Assembly (NCBI GenBank): GCA_009779295.1
Contig: WREN01000100.1
Span: forward strand, 1-7,854
DNA: 7,854 bases
Direction of reading: 5' to 3'
DNA from: Oscillospiraceae bacterium
GTDB taxonomy: Bacteria; Bacillota; Clostridia; Oscillospirales; CAG-272
The notes beneath the pieces are model-generated. The model was not told where the DNA came from. It searched no databases and saw nothing but the letters and a program-made list of their open reading frames with translations. Within the stretch, counting starts at the first letter, position 1, and each line of letters opens with the position of its first letter. Below, piece by piece: positions 1 through 5,310 of this stretch. Position numbers and translations under genes: made by a program.

Positions 1-633
1 CCCTGCTTCGATGATGTTCATATCCGTTTCAAGCGCGTCCGCCATGATATTGTAGCTTAGATTGCCGGTCAGGTAAGTATCCGCTCCGGTTTTCAATGCT
101 TCGCCGTAGAAATCTTTGCCGTCACCGCCCGTTACGGCAACCCGTTTGATGACATTTTGGTTTTTAACAGCGGTTATACGCTCGCAGTTCAACAGATCTT
201 TCACATATTGAATGAACTCAAGGAAAGCGTATTCGCGCGGAAGCGAACCTACCCGCCCGATTTCCGCGAAGGTTTCGATATTATTTAGTTCGAGCAAATT
301 CGCGAACTGCGAATTTACGCCATCCTCAACTATGTCCAATCGCGTGTGAAACGACATGACTGTGATGTTGTTTTGGATCAACTTGACAAGTTTGTTGTTT
401 TTTATTGAAGTAAGCGGCTTGAAAATCAACGGATGGTGCGATATTATCGTGTCGGCGTTGTGTTTTACGGCGTAATTCACCGTTTCTTCGGTAACGTCCA
501 ACGTTATCAACACATGCGTCACCGGGTCGTCGATTCCTGCGGCGCACATAAGCCCATCGTTGTCCCAATCCAGCGATAAATCGTTCGGGATCAGTTCGTT
601 TAGATAGTTATAAAGTTGTATGGCGGTTATCAT
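1..633 (-). CDS. Nif3-like dinuclear metal center protein, partial (C-terminus off window)
   Basis: The frame is open from the ATG at 633-631 to the window edge and gives 211 residues without a stop. Family hallmarks appear in order: DNDGLMC (24-30), ISHHPLIF (64-71), SFHTRLD (94-100), GRVG (126-129) and VAVTGGDG (165-172). The HH pair and the HTRLD His/Asp are metal ligands in the Nif3/YqfO/YbgI family. The C-terminal His/Glu ligands normally follow the final residues visible here (IIEAG), so perhaps 50 residues lie outside. Only about 40 residues separate GRVG from TGG, so this is the short form without the inserted PII-like domain. Members are often annotated 'GTP cyclohydrolase 1 type 2', but the physiological role is not settled. 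The ATG overlaps the trmK stop as ATGA, so translation is probably coupled. Family assignment is firm; substrate is unknown. Confidence 0.92.
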   Translation of the reverse strand, partial: MITAIQLYNYLNELIPNDLSLDWDNDGLMCAAGIDDPVTHVLITLDVTEETVNYAVKHNADTIISHHPLIFKPLTSIKNNKLVKLIQNNITVMSFHTRLDIVEDGVNSQFANLLELNNIETFAEIGRVGSLPREYAFLEFIQYVKDLLNCERITAVKNQNVIKRVAVTGGDGKDFYGEALKTGADTYLTGNLSYNIMADALETDMNIIEAG

Positions 634-1352
634 CTTAGTCTCCTTAGTTCAACGAGCAATTCTATCTCGGCGGTAACGTCAATGCCCGCCGACAGCTTGC
701 CTTTTATTTTTCTTTCCCATAATTTTATATTTCTTTCTAAAAATTTCGCGAATATTTCCTGCCGGTTGATTATGTTGTGTCTGCCGAGAAGAAGTTCAAC
801 GGCGGTATAGATTTGCGGCGTTCCGGTATAACTCACTTGCATGATTTGATAGATTCTGCCGTCGTCGGTTGATAGGCGTTCGTCGATTATTTCAAAACCG
901 TGTTGGAGTAACAATTGACGCAATAACGGCTGGCGCGTCATCGGTTGGAGGATGAAAGTTACGGAATCCCCCCTGTCTAACGCCAACGTTGTTGGCGTTG
1001 ACAGCCCCCATTTGGCAAGGGGGACAAGAAAAAATCCTGCATTTATTATCTCCCAAATCAATTCCCCACCCATGCCCGCGATGATAATATCCTCCGGTTG
1101 ATATTTTTCGATTCCGTTCAATCCGTCCGTTTGCACGATAGTTATGTTCGTTTCCAAACCGTGCAGCTTGACATTCCTCTTTGCTTTATTACACGGACCG
1201 ATATTAATATCCGAAGCAATCACACGATTCGTAATATTATTTTGCACAAGCCAAATCGGCAGAAACGCGTGGTCTGTGCCGATGTCGGCGACAACGCTTC
1301 CCTTCCGCACGAAATCCGCTATGGTTTTTAGTCTGTTGTTTATTTTAATCAT
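630..1352 (-). CDS. trmK: tRNA (adenine(22)-N1)-methyltransferase TrmK, carrying an in-frame palindromic insert
   Basis: TrmK uses S-adenosylmethionine to methylate N1 of adenine 22 in tRNA. The 240-residue protein has a Rossmann-type SAM site with VADIGTDHAFLP (21-32), an acidic ASDIN (46-50), TDGL (75-78), the family motif IAGMGG (91-96) and ILQPM (134-138), plus a helical C-terminal part. It is paired with the Nif3 gene as in Bacillus (yqfN-yqfO), with an ATGA overlap. Residues about 110-130, between the GMGG helix and ILQPM, are encoded by a palindromic repeat; as remembered, Bacillus TrmK has only about nine residues in this loop against about 26 here. The frame can be extended to a TTG at 1391, but that extension (MCSRGGYQPPALN) translates another hairpin repeat, so the ATG at 1352 is preferred. 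No Shine-Dalgarno sequence precedes it. Whether the enzyme with its insert is active cannot be seen. Confidence 0.9.
   Translation of the reverse strand: MIKINNRLKTIADFVRKGSVVADIGTDHAFLPIWLVQNNITNRVIASDINIGPCNKAKRNVKLHGLETNITIVQTDGLNGIEKYQPEDIIIAGMGGELIWEIINAGFFLVPLAKWGLSTPTTLALDRGDSVTFILQPMTRQPLLRQLLLQHGFEIIDERLSTDDGRIYQIMQVSYTGTPQIYTAVELLLGRHNIINRQEIFAKFLERNIKLWERKIKGKLSAGIDVTAEIELLVELRRLR
963..1028. repeat. Palindromic repeat element inserted in the trmK coding sequence
   Basis: On the plus strand a long stem is formed by CTGTC (973-977) plus AACGCCAAC (979-987) against GTTGGCGTT (991-999) plus GACAG (1000-1004). The loop is GTT and T978 is a single bulge. A second, smaller C5/G5 stem lies directly beside it (CCCCC 1005-1009, GGGGG 1019-1023) around TTTGGCAA. 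Such strong nested palindromy is not expected of coding DNA, and it falls exactly where TrmK is longer than its relatives. The style (runs of C or G around TTGCCAA, ending GACAG) recalls short dispersed palindromic repeats of bacterial genomes; that resemblance is from memory. Exact ends are uncertain because no target duplication is obvious. Confidence 0.7.
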
Positions 1353-1359
1353 ATTTAAA

Positions 1360-1384
1360 GCGGGCGGTTGATAACCGCCCCTAC
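1360..1384. repeat. Short perfect hairpin repeat between the DUF1858 gene and trmK
   Basis: GGGCGGTT (1362-1369) and AACCGCCC (1373-1380) form an 8-bp perfect stem with the 3-base loop GAT. On the minus strand it reads GTAGGGGCGGTTATCAACCG and onward, a form typical of short dispersed palindromes next to genes. It ends seven bases before the trmK ATG and takes the place where a ribosome-binding site would be. No T-run follows it in the direction of transcription (ttt aaat only), so it is a poor intrinsic terminator. It may affect trmK translation or mRNA stability, which is inference. Confidence 0.65.
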
Positions 1385-1395
1385 TGCACAAAAAT

Positions 1396-1596
1396 TTATT
1401 TTGTTGCCAAATAATCGTTTATATCGGCGATGAGTTCGTCAGGATCGATTCCATGTACTTCGCAAGCCATTTCAATGCTCTCTTTCCTTGCCGCCGGACA
1501 TCCCAAACAGTGCATCCCTATATTAAGGAAGAATTGTCCCGTTTCTATATCGAAATCTAATATGTCACCGATTATTGTATCTCTTGTTACTTCCAT
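1396..1596 (-). CDS. DUF1858 domain small redox-disulfide protein
   Basis: This 66-residue protein matches the DUF1858 / 'hybrid-cluster-protein-associated redox disulfide' family along its whole length. The signature GMHCLGCPAARKESIEMAC (27-45) holds a CxxC pair (C30, C33) and a third cysteine (C45), followed by HGIDPDELIADIN (48-60). The domain is often a stand-alone protein of about 65-75 residues in anaerobes, so this copy is full length. The CxxC pair is thought to undergo redox or metal chemistry, but the partner is not known. No hybrid cluster protein gene lies nearby. It is the first gene of the minus-strand operon, with a strong AGGAGGT site and a consensus promoter just upstream; trmK follows after 43 bases that include a hairpin repeat. 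Confidence 0.93.
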   Translation of the reverse strand: MEVTRDTIIGDILDFDIETGQFFLNIGMHCLGCPAARKESIEMACEVHGIDPDELIADINDYLATK

Positions 1597-1603
1597 GTTT
1601 TTA

Positions 1604-1610
1604 ACCTCCT
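1604..1610 (-). promoter_or_regulatory. Strong ribosome-binding site of the DUF1858 gene
   Basis: AGGAGGT on the minus strand, seven bases before the ATG at 1596. It fixes the start codon and contrasts with trmK, which has no such site. Confidence 0.85.
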
Positions 1611-1635
1611 ATAAATAATTGTATATTTATTAATT

Positions 1636-1664
1636 ATTATAACTTTTTATTATTCGTTTGTCAA
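1636..1664 (-). promoter_or_regulatory. Perfect-consensus sigma-70/sigma-A promoter for the DUF1858-trmK-nif3 operon
   Basis: On the minus strand, TTGACA (1664-1659) and TATAAT (1641-1636) are separated by exactly 17 bases, a full match to the housekeeping consensus. Transcription should start near 1629, leaving a leader of about 30 bases that contains the AGGAGGT site. No operator palindrome is obvious, so strong constitutive expression is expected. Confidence 0.82.
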
Positions 1665-1683
1665 GAAATATTTTCATAAAACC

Positions 1684-1712
1684 TTGAATTATTTAGTAGT
1701 TTGTGTTATACT
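1684..1712 (+). promoter_or_regulatory. Extended -10 promoter for the HIT gene operon
   Basis: TTGAAT (1684-1689) and TATACT (1707-1712) are 17 bases apart, and TG at 1704-1705 gives an extended -10 (TGTTATACT). The expected start is near 1719. It stands back to back with the minus-strand promoter; the two -35 boxes are 19 bases apart. Confidence 0.7.
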
Positions 1713-1744
1713 GTTTACATTATATTTAGAAATGGAGAAAAATT

Positions 1745-2083
1745 ATGGACTGCATATTCTGTAAAATTATTTCCGGTGATATTCCGTCAAAGAAACTGTA
1801 TGAGGACGAAAACATCCTCGCGTTCCATGACATACATCCGCAGGCGCCGATCCATTTTCTCATCGTACCGAAACTGCATATTGAATCCGCTGACGGCATC
1901 GATGAAACCAATTCAAACGTAATTACGAAAGTTTTTGAAAAGATTCCCTATCTGGCGAGAGAAGCCGGTATCAAAAACGGTTACCGAATTATTTCAAATT
2001 GCGGTAAAGACGCTTGCCAATCCGTAAAGCATCTGCATTTCCATATTCTTGGAGGTAAACAGTTACCCGGCGAAATGGGGTGA
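1745..2083 (+). CDS. HIT (histidine triad) family nucleotide-binding hydrolase, HinT-like
   Basis: The 112-residue length is normal for the HinT branch, whose members hydrolyse purine nucleoside phosphoramidates and aminoacyl-adenylates in the cytoplasm. The HIT motif is HLHFHILGG (96-104), with H98 the expected nucleophile. The N-terminal CIFCKIISGDIPSKKLYED (3-21) is the classic family opening; C3 and C6, with H45, could bind zinc as in several bacterial members. HPQAPIHFLIVPK (31-43) is the other conserved block. The C-terminus KQLPGEMG corresponds to the usual GG-R/K-QL tail. GGAG at 1734-1737 precedes the ATG by seven bases. It heads a plus-strand operon; the next gene begins nine bases after its stop, and the GGGGTGA at that stop probably serves as its ribosome-binding site. 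Confidence 0.95.
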   Translation: MDCIFCKIISGDIPSKKLYEDENILAFHDIHPQAPIHFLIVPKLHIESADGIDETNSNVITKVFEKIPYLAREAGIKNGYRIISNCGKDACQSVKHLHFHILGGKQLPGEMG

Positions 2084-2092
2084 AATTTTCAA

Positions 2093-2785
2093 ATGATTAA
2101 GAAGATTATAATCGGCGTTGTTATTGTTATAATTTTAGGCATTTCAACGATTGCGATTGTCGCTACCGTAAATAAGAATTATATGGATTCTCACGAAGAG
2201 ATATTTGAGAAATTGATCAAAAATTATGCGAAAAATAAAAAAACTGCGTATTTAGCTGAAATAGTCGCGTATATAAACGATGTTCCGGTGTATATGGCGG
2301 AGGTTGTTTATTATCAGGAGTTGATGAAGATTCAATATAAGGAATTAATTTTGAAAGGCACACCAAAAAATGAATTTTTTCAAGAACAATATTTTAAAAA
2401 TAGTCAAGCCAGTATAGAAGAAACGATATATATGATAGCAATTTCAAGAGCCGCTATACTCAAAGGTGAAGAATTGGGATATACCTATATTGACGATGAG
2501 GTAAAGGAAATTCAGGAAAAAAACAAGCAGGAACGAGATACGCGAATCGAATTGGAAAGTGAATACGGAATTGAAACAGCAATCAATATATACAATGAAT
2601 ATAAAGAATTATACAAAAAATTAAACGTTACAGAAGAAAAGTTTTATGAAACATACGATTTTCTATTTCAAAAATCTAATTTGACAAAAATAAAAGCAAT
2701 AACCGTATTTATGGATGAATATAACAAACTGGAGCTTGATCCGGAAGAATATTGGAATAGTTATCTGGAAGCACAAAAGGAATAA
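2093..2785 (+). CDS. Membrane-anchored protein, weakly SurA/PrsA N-domain-like, probably shortened by a stop codon
   Basis: The protein has 230 residues. A lysine (K3, K4) start is followed by one strong hydrophobic segment (about 5-25), giving a signal anchor with the rest probably outside the cell; no lipobox cysteine is present. The outer part is helical and charged. IVAYINDVPVYMAEVVYYQEL (57-77), then ASIEETIYMIAISRAAILKGEELG (106-129) and IDDEVKEI (133-140), follow the pattern of the SurA N-terminal chaperone domain (a 'VNG-x-xI' strand, then helices). No peptidyl-prolyl isomerase (rotamase) domain follows. This similarity is weak and by eye. The gene is more A/T-rich than its neighbours. 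The reading frame continues after the TAA for 15 plausible codons, to 2833. It lies nine bases after the HIT gene, with GGGGTGA as ribosome-binding site. Confidence 0.72.
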   Translation: MIKKIIIGVVIVIILGISTIAIVATVNKNYMDSHEEIFEKLIKNYAKNKKTAYLAEIVAYINDVPVYMAEVVYYQELMKIQYKELILKGTPKNEFFQEQYFKNSQASIEETIYMIAISRAAILKGEELGYTYIDDEVKEIQEKNKQERDTRIELESEYGIETAINIYNEYKELYKKLNVTEEKFYETYDFLFQKSNLTKIKAITVFMDEYNKLELDPEEYWNSYLEAQKE

Positions 2786-2833
2786 TACGAAGAACTCGGC
2801 AACGCAATGGATGTACGGTTTGTAAATAATTAA
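2786..2833 (+). pseudogene. In-frame former 3' end of the 2093-2785 gene, beyond a premature stop
   Basis: Directly after the TAA at 2783-2785 the same frame reads YEELGNAMDVRFVNN and then TAA (2831-2833). The composition is protein-like and continues the charged helix at the end of the upstream frame (YLEAQKE). One substitution, such as CAA or GAA to TAA, would explain it. It could instead be chance in-frame DNA; 15 codons is short. Confidence 0.45.
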
Positions 2834-2858
2834 ATAAATATAAAAGAGGTATAAAAAC

Positions 2859-3740
2859 ATGAAAGGTATTTTCACAGCACTCATCAACACATTCAATAGC
2901 GACGGTTCCCCGAATCTAAACGCGCTCAAAAAGGTTATCGATTATAATATCAACGTTTGCGGCATTGACGGTTTATATGTCAACGGCAGTACAGGCGAGT
3001 TTTTTAATTTGCCGCACGAATATAAAAAGGAATTTTTGCTTGCAACAGCTGAGCATGTTAACGACCGTGTCGATATAATCGCGCAAATCGGAGGTAATGT
3101 TATTGAGGAAATCCTCGAACTCGCTGATGTAGCTGCGGAATGTAATTATAACGCAATTTCAGCCGTTACTCCATATTATTCCGTTTACAGTACCGATGAA
3201 ATAATTGCTCATTATTTTAAAATCGCTGATTACAGCAAGCTGCCGTTGATAATTTATAATATTCCGATTCGGACAGGCGTCGTATTGACCCGCGATAATT
3301 TCAAAACGCTTTTAGCTCACGAAAACATCAACGGAGTTAAATTTACTTCAAACGATTTCTTCCTGCTCGATAACGTCCGCGGAGATTTCCCGGACAAGTT
3401 GTTATTCTCCGGCTTCGATGAAATGCTGCTTTCCGCAACGGTACTCGGCACAAACGGTGCGATAGGTACTACTTACAATATCGCTGGTCATTGGGCTAAA
3501 AATATCTTCAACGCCGTTCAAGCAAGCGATATACCAACTGCGCAAATTTGGCAGAGGAAAATGAATCACGTTGTGGGTACTCTGTTAAATTCGGGAGGAT
3601 TCCTGTCTACGATTAAAGCGATGTTTGAAATCTACGGAATCGAAAATTGCGGGGGCTGCCGTTTGCCTATGGCTCCGGTTGGCGATAAACAACGCGAAAC
3701 CGCCGCGTATGTTGTGGATTATATCAAAAAGAATAATTAA
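2859..3740 (+). CDS. nanA: N-acetylneuraminate lyase-like aldolase (DapA/NanA superfamily)
   Basis: This is a class I aldolase of full family length (293 residues, TIM barrel). N-acetylneuraminate lyase cleaves sialic acid to N-acetylmannosamine and pyruvate in the cytoplasm. Visible sites are GLYVNGSTGEFFNL (38-51) with the pyruvate-binding GSTGE, AVTPYY (102-107), YNIP (133-136) with catalytic Tyr133, and GVKFTSND (159-166) with Schiff-base Lys161. GAIGTTYNI (200-208) and the C-terminal CRLPMAPV (267-274) match NanA (as remembered, GIGSTYNI and CRKPFGPV in E. coli) and not dihydrodipicolinate synthase. However, IRTG (137-140) carries the arginine typical of dihydrodipicolinate synthase, so the substrate is not certain. 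AGAGGT precedes the ATG by eight bases. No other sialic acid gene (kinase, epimerase, transporter, sialidase) is in the window. A related 2-keto acid aldolase activity is the main alternative. Confidence 0.85.
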   Translation: MKGIFTALINTFNSDGSPNLNALKKVIDYNINVCGIDGLYVNGSTGEFFNLPHEYKKEFLLATAEHVNDRVDIIAQIGGNVIEEILELADVAAECNYNAISAVTPYYSVYSTDEIIAHYFKIADYSKLPLIIYNIPIRTGVVLTRDNFKTLLAHENINGVKFTSNDFFLLDNVRGDFPDKLLFSGFDEMLLSATVLGTNGAIGTTYNIAGHWAKNIFNAVQASDIPTAQIWQRKMNHVVGTLLNSGGFLSTIKAMFEIYGIENCGGCRLPMAPVGDKQRETAAYVVDYIKKNN

Positions 3741-3761
3741 AATAAATATTTTCGAATATGA

Positions 3762-3785
3762 CACACTGTTGTCAAGATTAGTGTG
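3762..3785. promoter_or_regulatory. Inverted repeat, possible operator over the promoter
   Basis: CACACT (3762-3767) and AGTGTG (3780-3785) are perfect inverted arms separated by 12 bases. The right arm overlaps the TG of the extended -10, where a bound repressor would block RNA polymerase. No regulator gene is nearby, and six-base arms can occur by chance. Confidence 0.35.
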
Positions 3786-3792
3786 ATATAAT
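3784..3792 (+). promoter_or_regulatory. Extended -10 promoter for the Cys-rich/GNAT group
   Basis: TGATATAAT is a perfect extended -10. No good -35 is found at 16-18 bases; the position 17 bases upstream reads CACTGT. Extended -10 promoters can work without a -35 box. The transcript would start near 3799, about 44 bases before the ATG at 3843. It separates nanA from the downstream genes. Confidence 0.5.
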
Positions 3793-3842
3793 ATGAAAAA
3801 TATGCAATTTTGTTCAATTAATCACAAAACCTATAAACCGTG

Positions 3843-4268
3843 ATGAAAACGGAGAAAGGTAAAAATATTTGTACGATAAGCCTGCCACGGACGTTTACAA
3901 GACCGAATCCATATGCCGATAACGAATTTGGTCAAGAGTGGATGTCCCAAGAAAACATTAAGAATAGTTGGATCGTCATTCCCCAGCTTGACCGTTTAAG
4001 CGAATATGAAAGTAAAATTGACGACGGAATGAAAAATATTATTTGGGACAAGAAAAAAATTTACTTTTGTAACGGTTGCTGGGCGAGTAATCCTAATTTT
4101 CCTGAGCCGAGAGATGGCTGCGGACCGCGTCCGGTAAGGACTATATTCGGTAAGGAATTCGAAGGTTTGTGCGGACGGGGATTCTTTTGGTTCTTTAATC
4201 CCGACAAAACGGAGATTGATTGCATTAAAAAGCTGCTGGAACTTGAAAAGCAAGCGAGACAGAGGTGA
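3843..4268 (+). CDS. Cysteine-rich protein of unknown function
   Basis: I do not recognise this 141-residue protein. It is soluble, with no signal peptide or membrane segment. The N-terminal half holds ISLPRTFTRPNPYADNEFG (12-30) and WIVIPQLDRL (43-52). The central part has six aromatic or glycine-rich blocks with cysteines: YFCNGCW (74-80) with a CxxC pair (C76, C79), then DGCGPRPVRTIFG (91-103, C93) and GLCGRGFFWFFNPD (108-121, C110). CxxC plus two further cysteines could form a metal site, which is inference. The C-terminus is a charged helix. The start is unclear: ATG 3843 and GTG 3840 are in frame and neither has a Shine-Dalgarno sequence; a GGAG and AAAGGT lie just inside the gene. The stop overlaps the ribosome-binding site of the next gene, so they are co-transcribed. 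Confidence 0.75.
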   Translation: MKTEKGKNICTISLPRTFTRPNPYADNEFGQEWMSQENIKNSWIVIPQLDRLSEYESKIDDGMKNIIWDKKKIYFCNGCWASNPNFPEPRDGCGPRPVRTIFGKEFEGLCGRGFFWFFNPDKTEIDCIKKLLELEKQARQR

Positions 4269-4273
4269 ATTAT

Positions 4274-4798
4274 ATGAACGCACAAGCTATCAAACTTTAC
4301 AACAGCCTTGAAAAACATATCAACCGTGACGCGGCAGAAGAGTTTATAGCAAAGTTGCCGCTTTCGAAATCCGCCGACCACGTTAAAAAATTCAAATGGG
4401 CGAATGACGTTTGTGCATATCTTGAAGAGTGTTTCTCAGAAGACGAAATACGCAAAATCCGCAGCGATTGTTCGTGTTCGCCCGGAAGTAAAGCGGAGAA
4501 AATGAAGCTGATTTATGAAAGTTCCGCGGATTTTGTTGAGTTTTGCGAAAAGTTCAACAAAGAATACGCGCCCGCGAATAGTCTTTCCGCCGATGGCGAT
4601 GTGTTGTACTTCTCTTATCCTACGTGCTATTGCTCGTGTGTGCAGCGCGGTGACGGTAATGTTTCAAAGTCGTGGTGTTCGTGCACGATCGGTTATACTG
4701 AAAAGCTCTTTTCCCACGCACTGTCGCGTAAAGTTCAGGTAGAATTGCTGGAAAGCGTAAAAACTGGCGGGGAGAAATGTGTAATGCAAATAAAATAA
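4274..4798 (+). CDS. Cysteine-rich protein, possibly DUF6144-like / ATC-hydrolase-like C-terminal domain
   Basis: The 174-residue soluble protein contains 11 cysteines. The N-terminal half is helical (LYNSLEKHI..., 8-55) and leads to DCSCSPGSK (65-73). The C-terminal half contains YPTCYCSCVQRGDGNVSKSW (115-134), then CSCTIGYTEKLF (135-146), VQVELLESVKTGGEKCVMQI (154-173). The last block, a 'VELLESI-x-x-GG-x-x-C' strand-helix-strand, resembles the C-terminal part of DUF6144 and of L-2-amino-thiazoline-4-carboxylate hydrolase-like proteins; I recall this pattern but cannot confirm it. The clustered CxC and CxCxC cysteines suggest metal binding or redox function (inference). AGAGGTGA (4261-4268) is placed correctly for the ATG at 4274, so this is preferred to the in-frame GTG at 4265. 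The gene starts six bases after the previous stop and is followed after 14 bases by the GNAT gene. Confidence 0.8.
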   Translation: MNAQAIKLYNSLEKHINRDAAEEFIAKLPLSKSADHVKKFKWANDVCAYLEECFSEDEIRKIRSDCSCSPGSKAEKMKLIYESSADFVEFCEKFNKEYAPANSLSADGDVLYFSYPTCYCSCVQRGDGNVSKSWCSCTIGYTEKLFSHALSRKVQVELLESVKTGGEKCVMQIK

Positions 4799-4805
4799 AG
4801 GAGGA
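4799..4805 (+). promoter_or_regulatory. Ribosome-binding site fixing the GNAT start
   Basis: AGGAGGA lies seven bases before the ATG at 4813. A longer frame opens at an ATG at 4777 inside the previous gene, but this site lies within that extension, so translation should begin at 4813. Confidence 0.85.
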
Positions 4806-4812
4806 TATAATT

Positions 4813-5268
4813 ATGGCATTGCTTCCGATACGCGGTTTTGACAGAAATAATGACAAAAAGCGAGTACAGGACTTTTTCGACCAAATGGGCAAAGAAAGCA
4901 TATACTTCTTCAACGGCGGAGGAGGAAACGAGAGAATCGCGCTGAGTTTTTTTGACGGTGCCGAAGAAAACAGAGTATATTTTATGGCCGTCGACGGTGA
5001 ACGAATGGTTGGATATTTATTTTTAAGCGGCATTGATAAATCAGTTATTTGGCTTGGGATTGCCGTTGCGGACGACTGGAAAGGTAAACATCTCGGACGC
5101 GATATATTAGCGAAAGCGGACGAATACGCCAAAGAAAACGGCAAGGGCGGTATTTTACTTATGACGATGCCCGATAACTTAAGAGCACAAGGACTGTACA
5201 CGCGGTGTGGGTACGAGAGGATCGGTACAAGTATGTCTAATGAATTTTTATATATAAAGAGGTATTAA
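4813..5268 (+). CDS. GNAT family N-acetyltransferase
   Basis: The 151-residue length is typical of a single GNAT domain, which transfers an acetyl group from acetyl-CoA to an amine. Motif A is clear: LGIAVADDWKGKHLGRDIL (81-99), where KGKHLG is the pyrophosphate-binding turn (usual form Q/R-x-x-G-x-G/A; the first position here is Lys). Motif B follows at DNLRAQGLYTRCGYERIG (121-138), with N122 and Y129 in the usual acetyl-CoA and general-acid places. MAVDGERMVGYLFLSG (58-73) is the preceding beta-hairpin. YFFNGGGGNERI (31-42) is a glycine-rich stretch in the acceptor region. The acceptor cannot be predicted. The gene lies 14 bases after the Cys-rich gene and 42 bases before the CE15-like gene, so it may modify a product of this group; that is inference. 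Confidence 0.9.
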   Translation: MALLPIRGFDRNNDKKRVQDFFDQMGKESIYFFNGGGGNERIALSFFDGAEENRVYFMAVDGERMVGYLFLSGIDKSVIWLGIAVADDWKGKHLGRDILAKADEYAKENGKGGILLMTMPDNLRAQGLYTRCGYERIGTSMSNEFLYIKRY

Positions 5269-5298
5269 AATATTCGTACAATTAAAATTTATAATTAT

Positions 5299-5305
5299 AG
5301 GAGGA
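5299..5305 (+). promoter_or_regulatory. Strong ribosome-binding site of the CE15-like gene
   Basis: AGGAGGA with five bases to the ATG at 5311. It confirms the short, leaderless N-terminus and so the absence of a signal peptide. Confidence 0.8.
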
Positions 5306-5310
5306 TAACA

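Noticed and set aside
326..568. Minus-strand open frame of 80 codons inside the Nif3 gene
   Set aside because: It is a shifted frame of the Nif3 coding sequence, Arg-rich and without motifs.
1353..1391. Longer trmK from TTG at 1391
   Set aside because: The added residues only translate a hairpin repeat and do not resemble TrmK N-termini, which begin close to 'KL/INNRLKTIADFV'.
2783..2785. TAA read as an amino acid (altered genetic code)
   Set aside because: All other genes end normally at TAA or TGA; a single nonsense change is simpler.
2820..2844. TTGTAA and TATAAA as a promoter for nanA
   Set aside because: The spacer is only 13 bases and the DNA is generally A/T-rich.
4620..5201. Minus-strand open frame of 193 codons
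   Set aside because: It lies antisense to the Cys-rich and GNAT genes, has Ser/Pro-rich low-quality sequence, and lacks a ribosome-binding site or family motif.
5290..5295. TATAAT before the CE15-like gene
   Set aside because: No -35 at a suitable distance, no extended TG, and transcription would start inside the ribosome-binding site.
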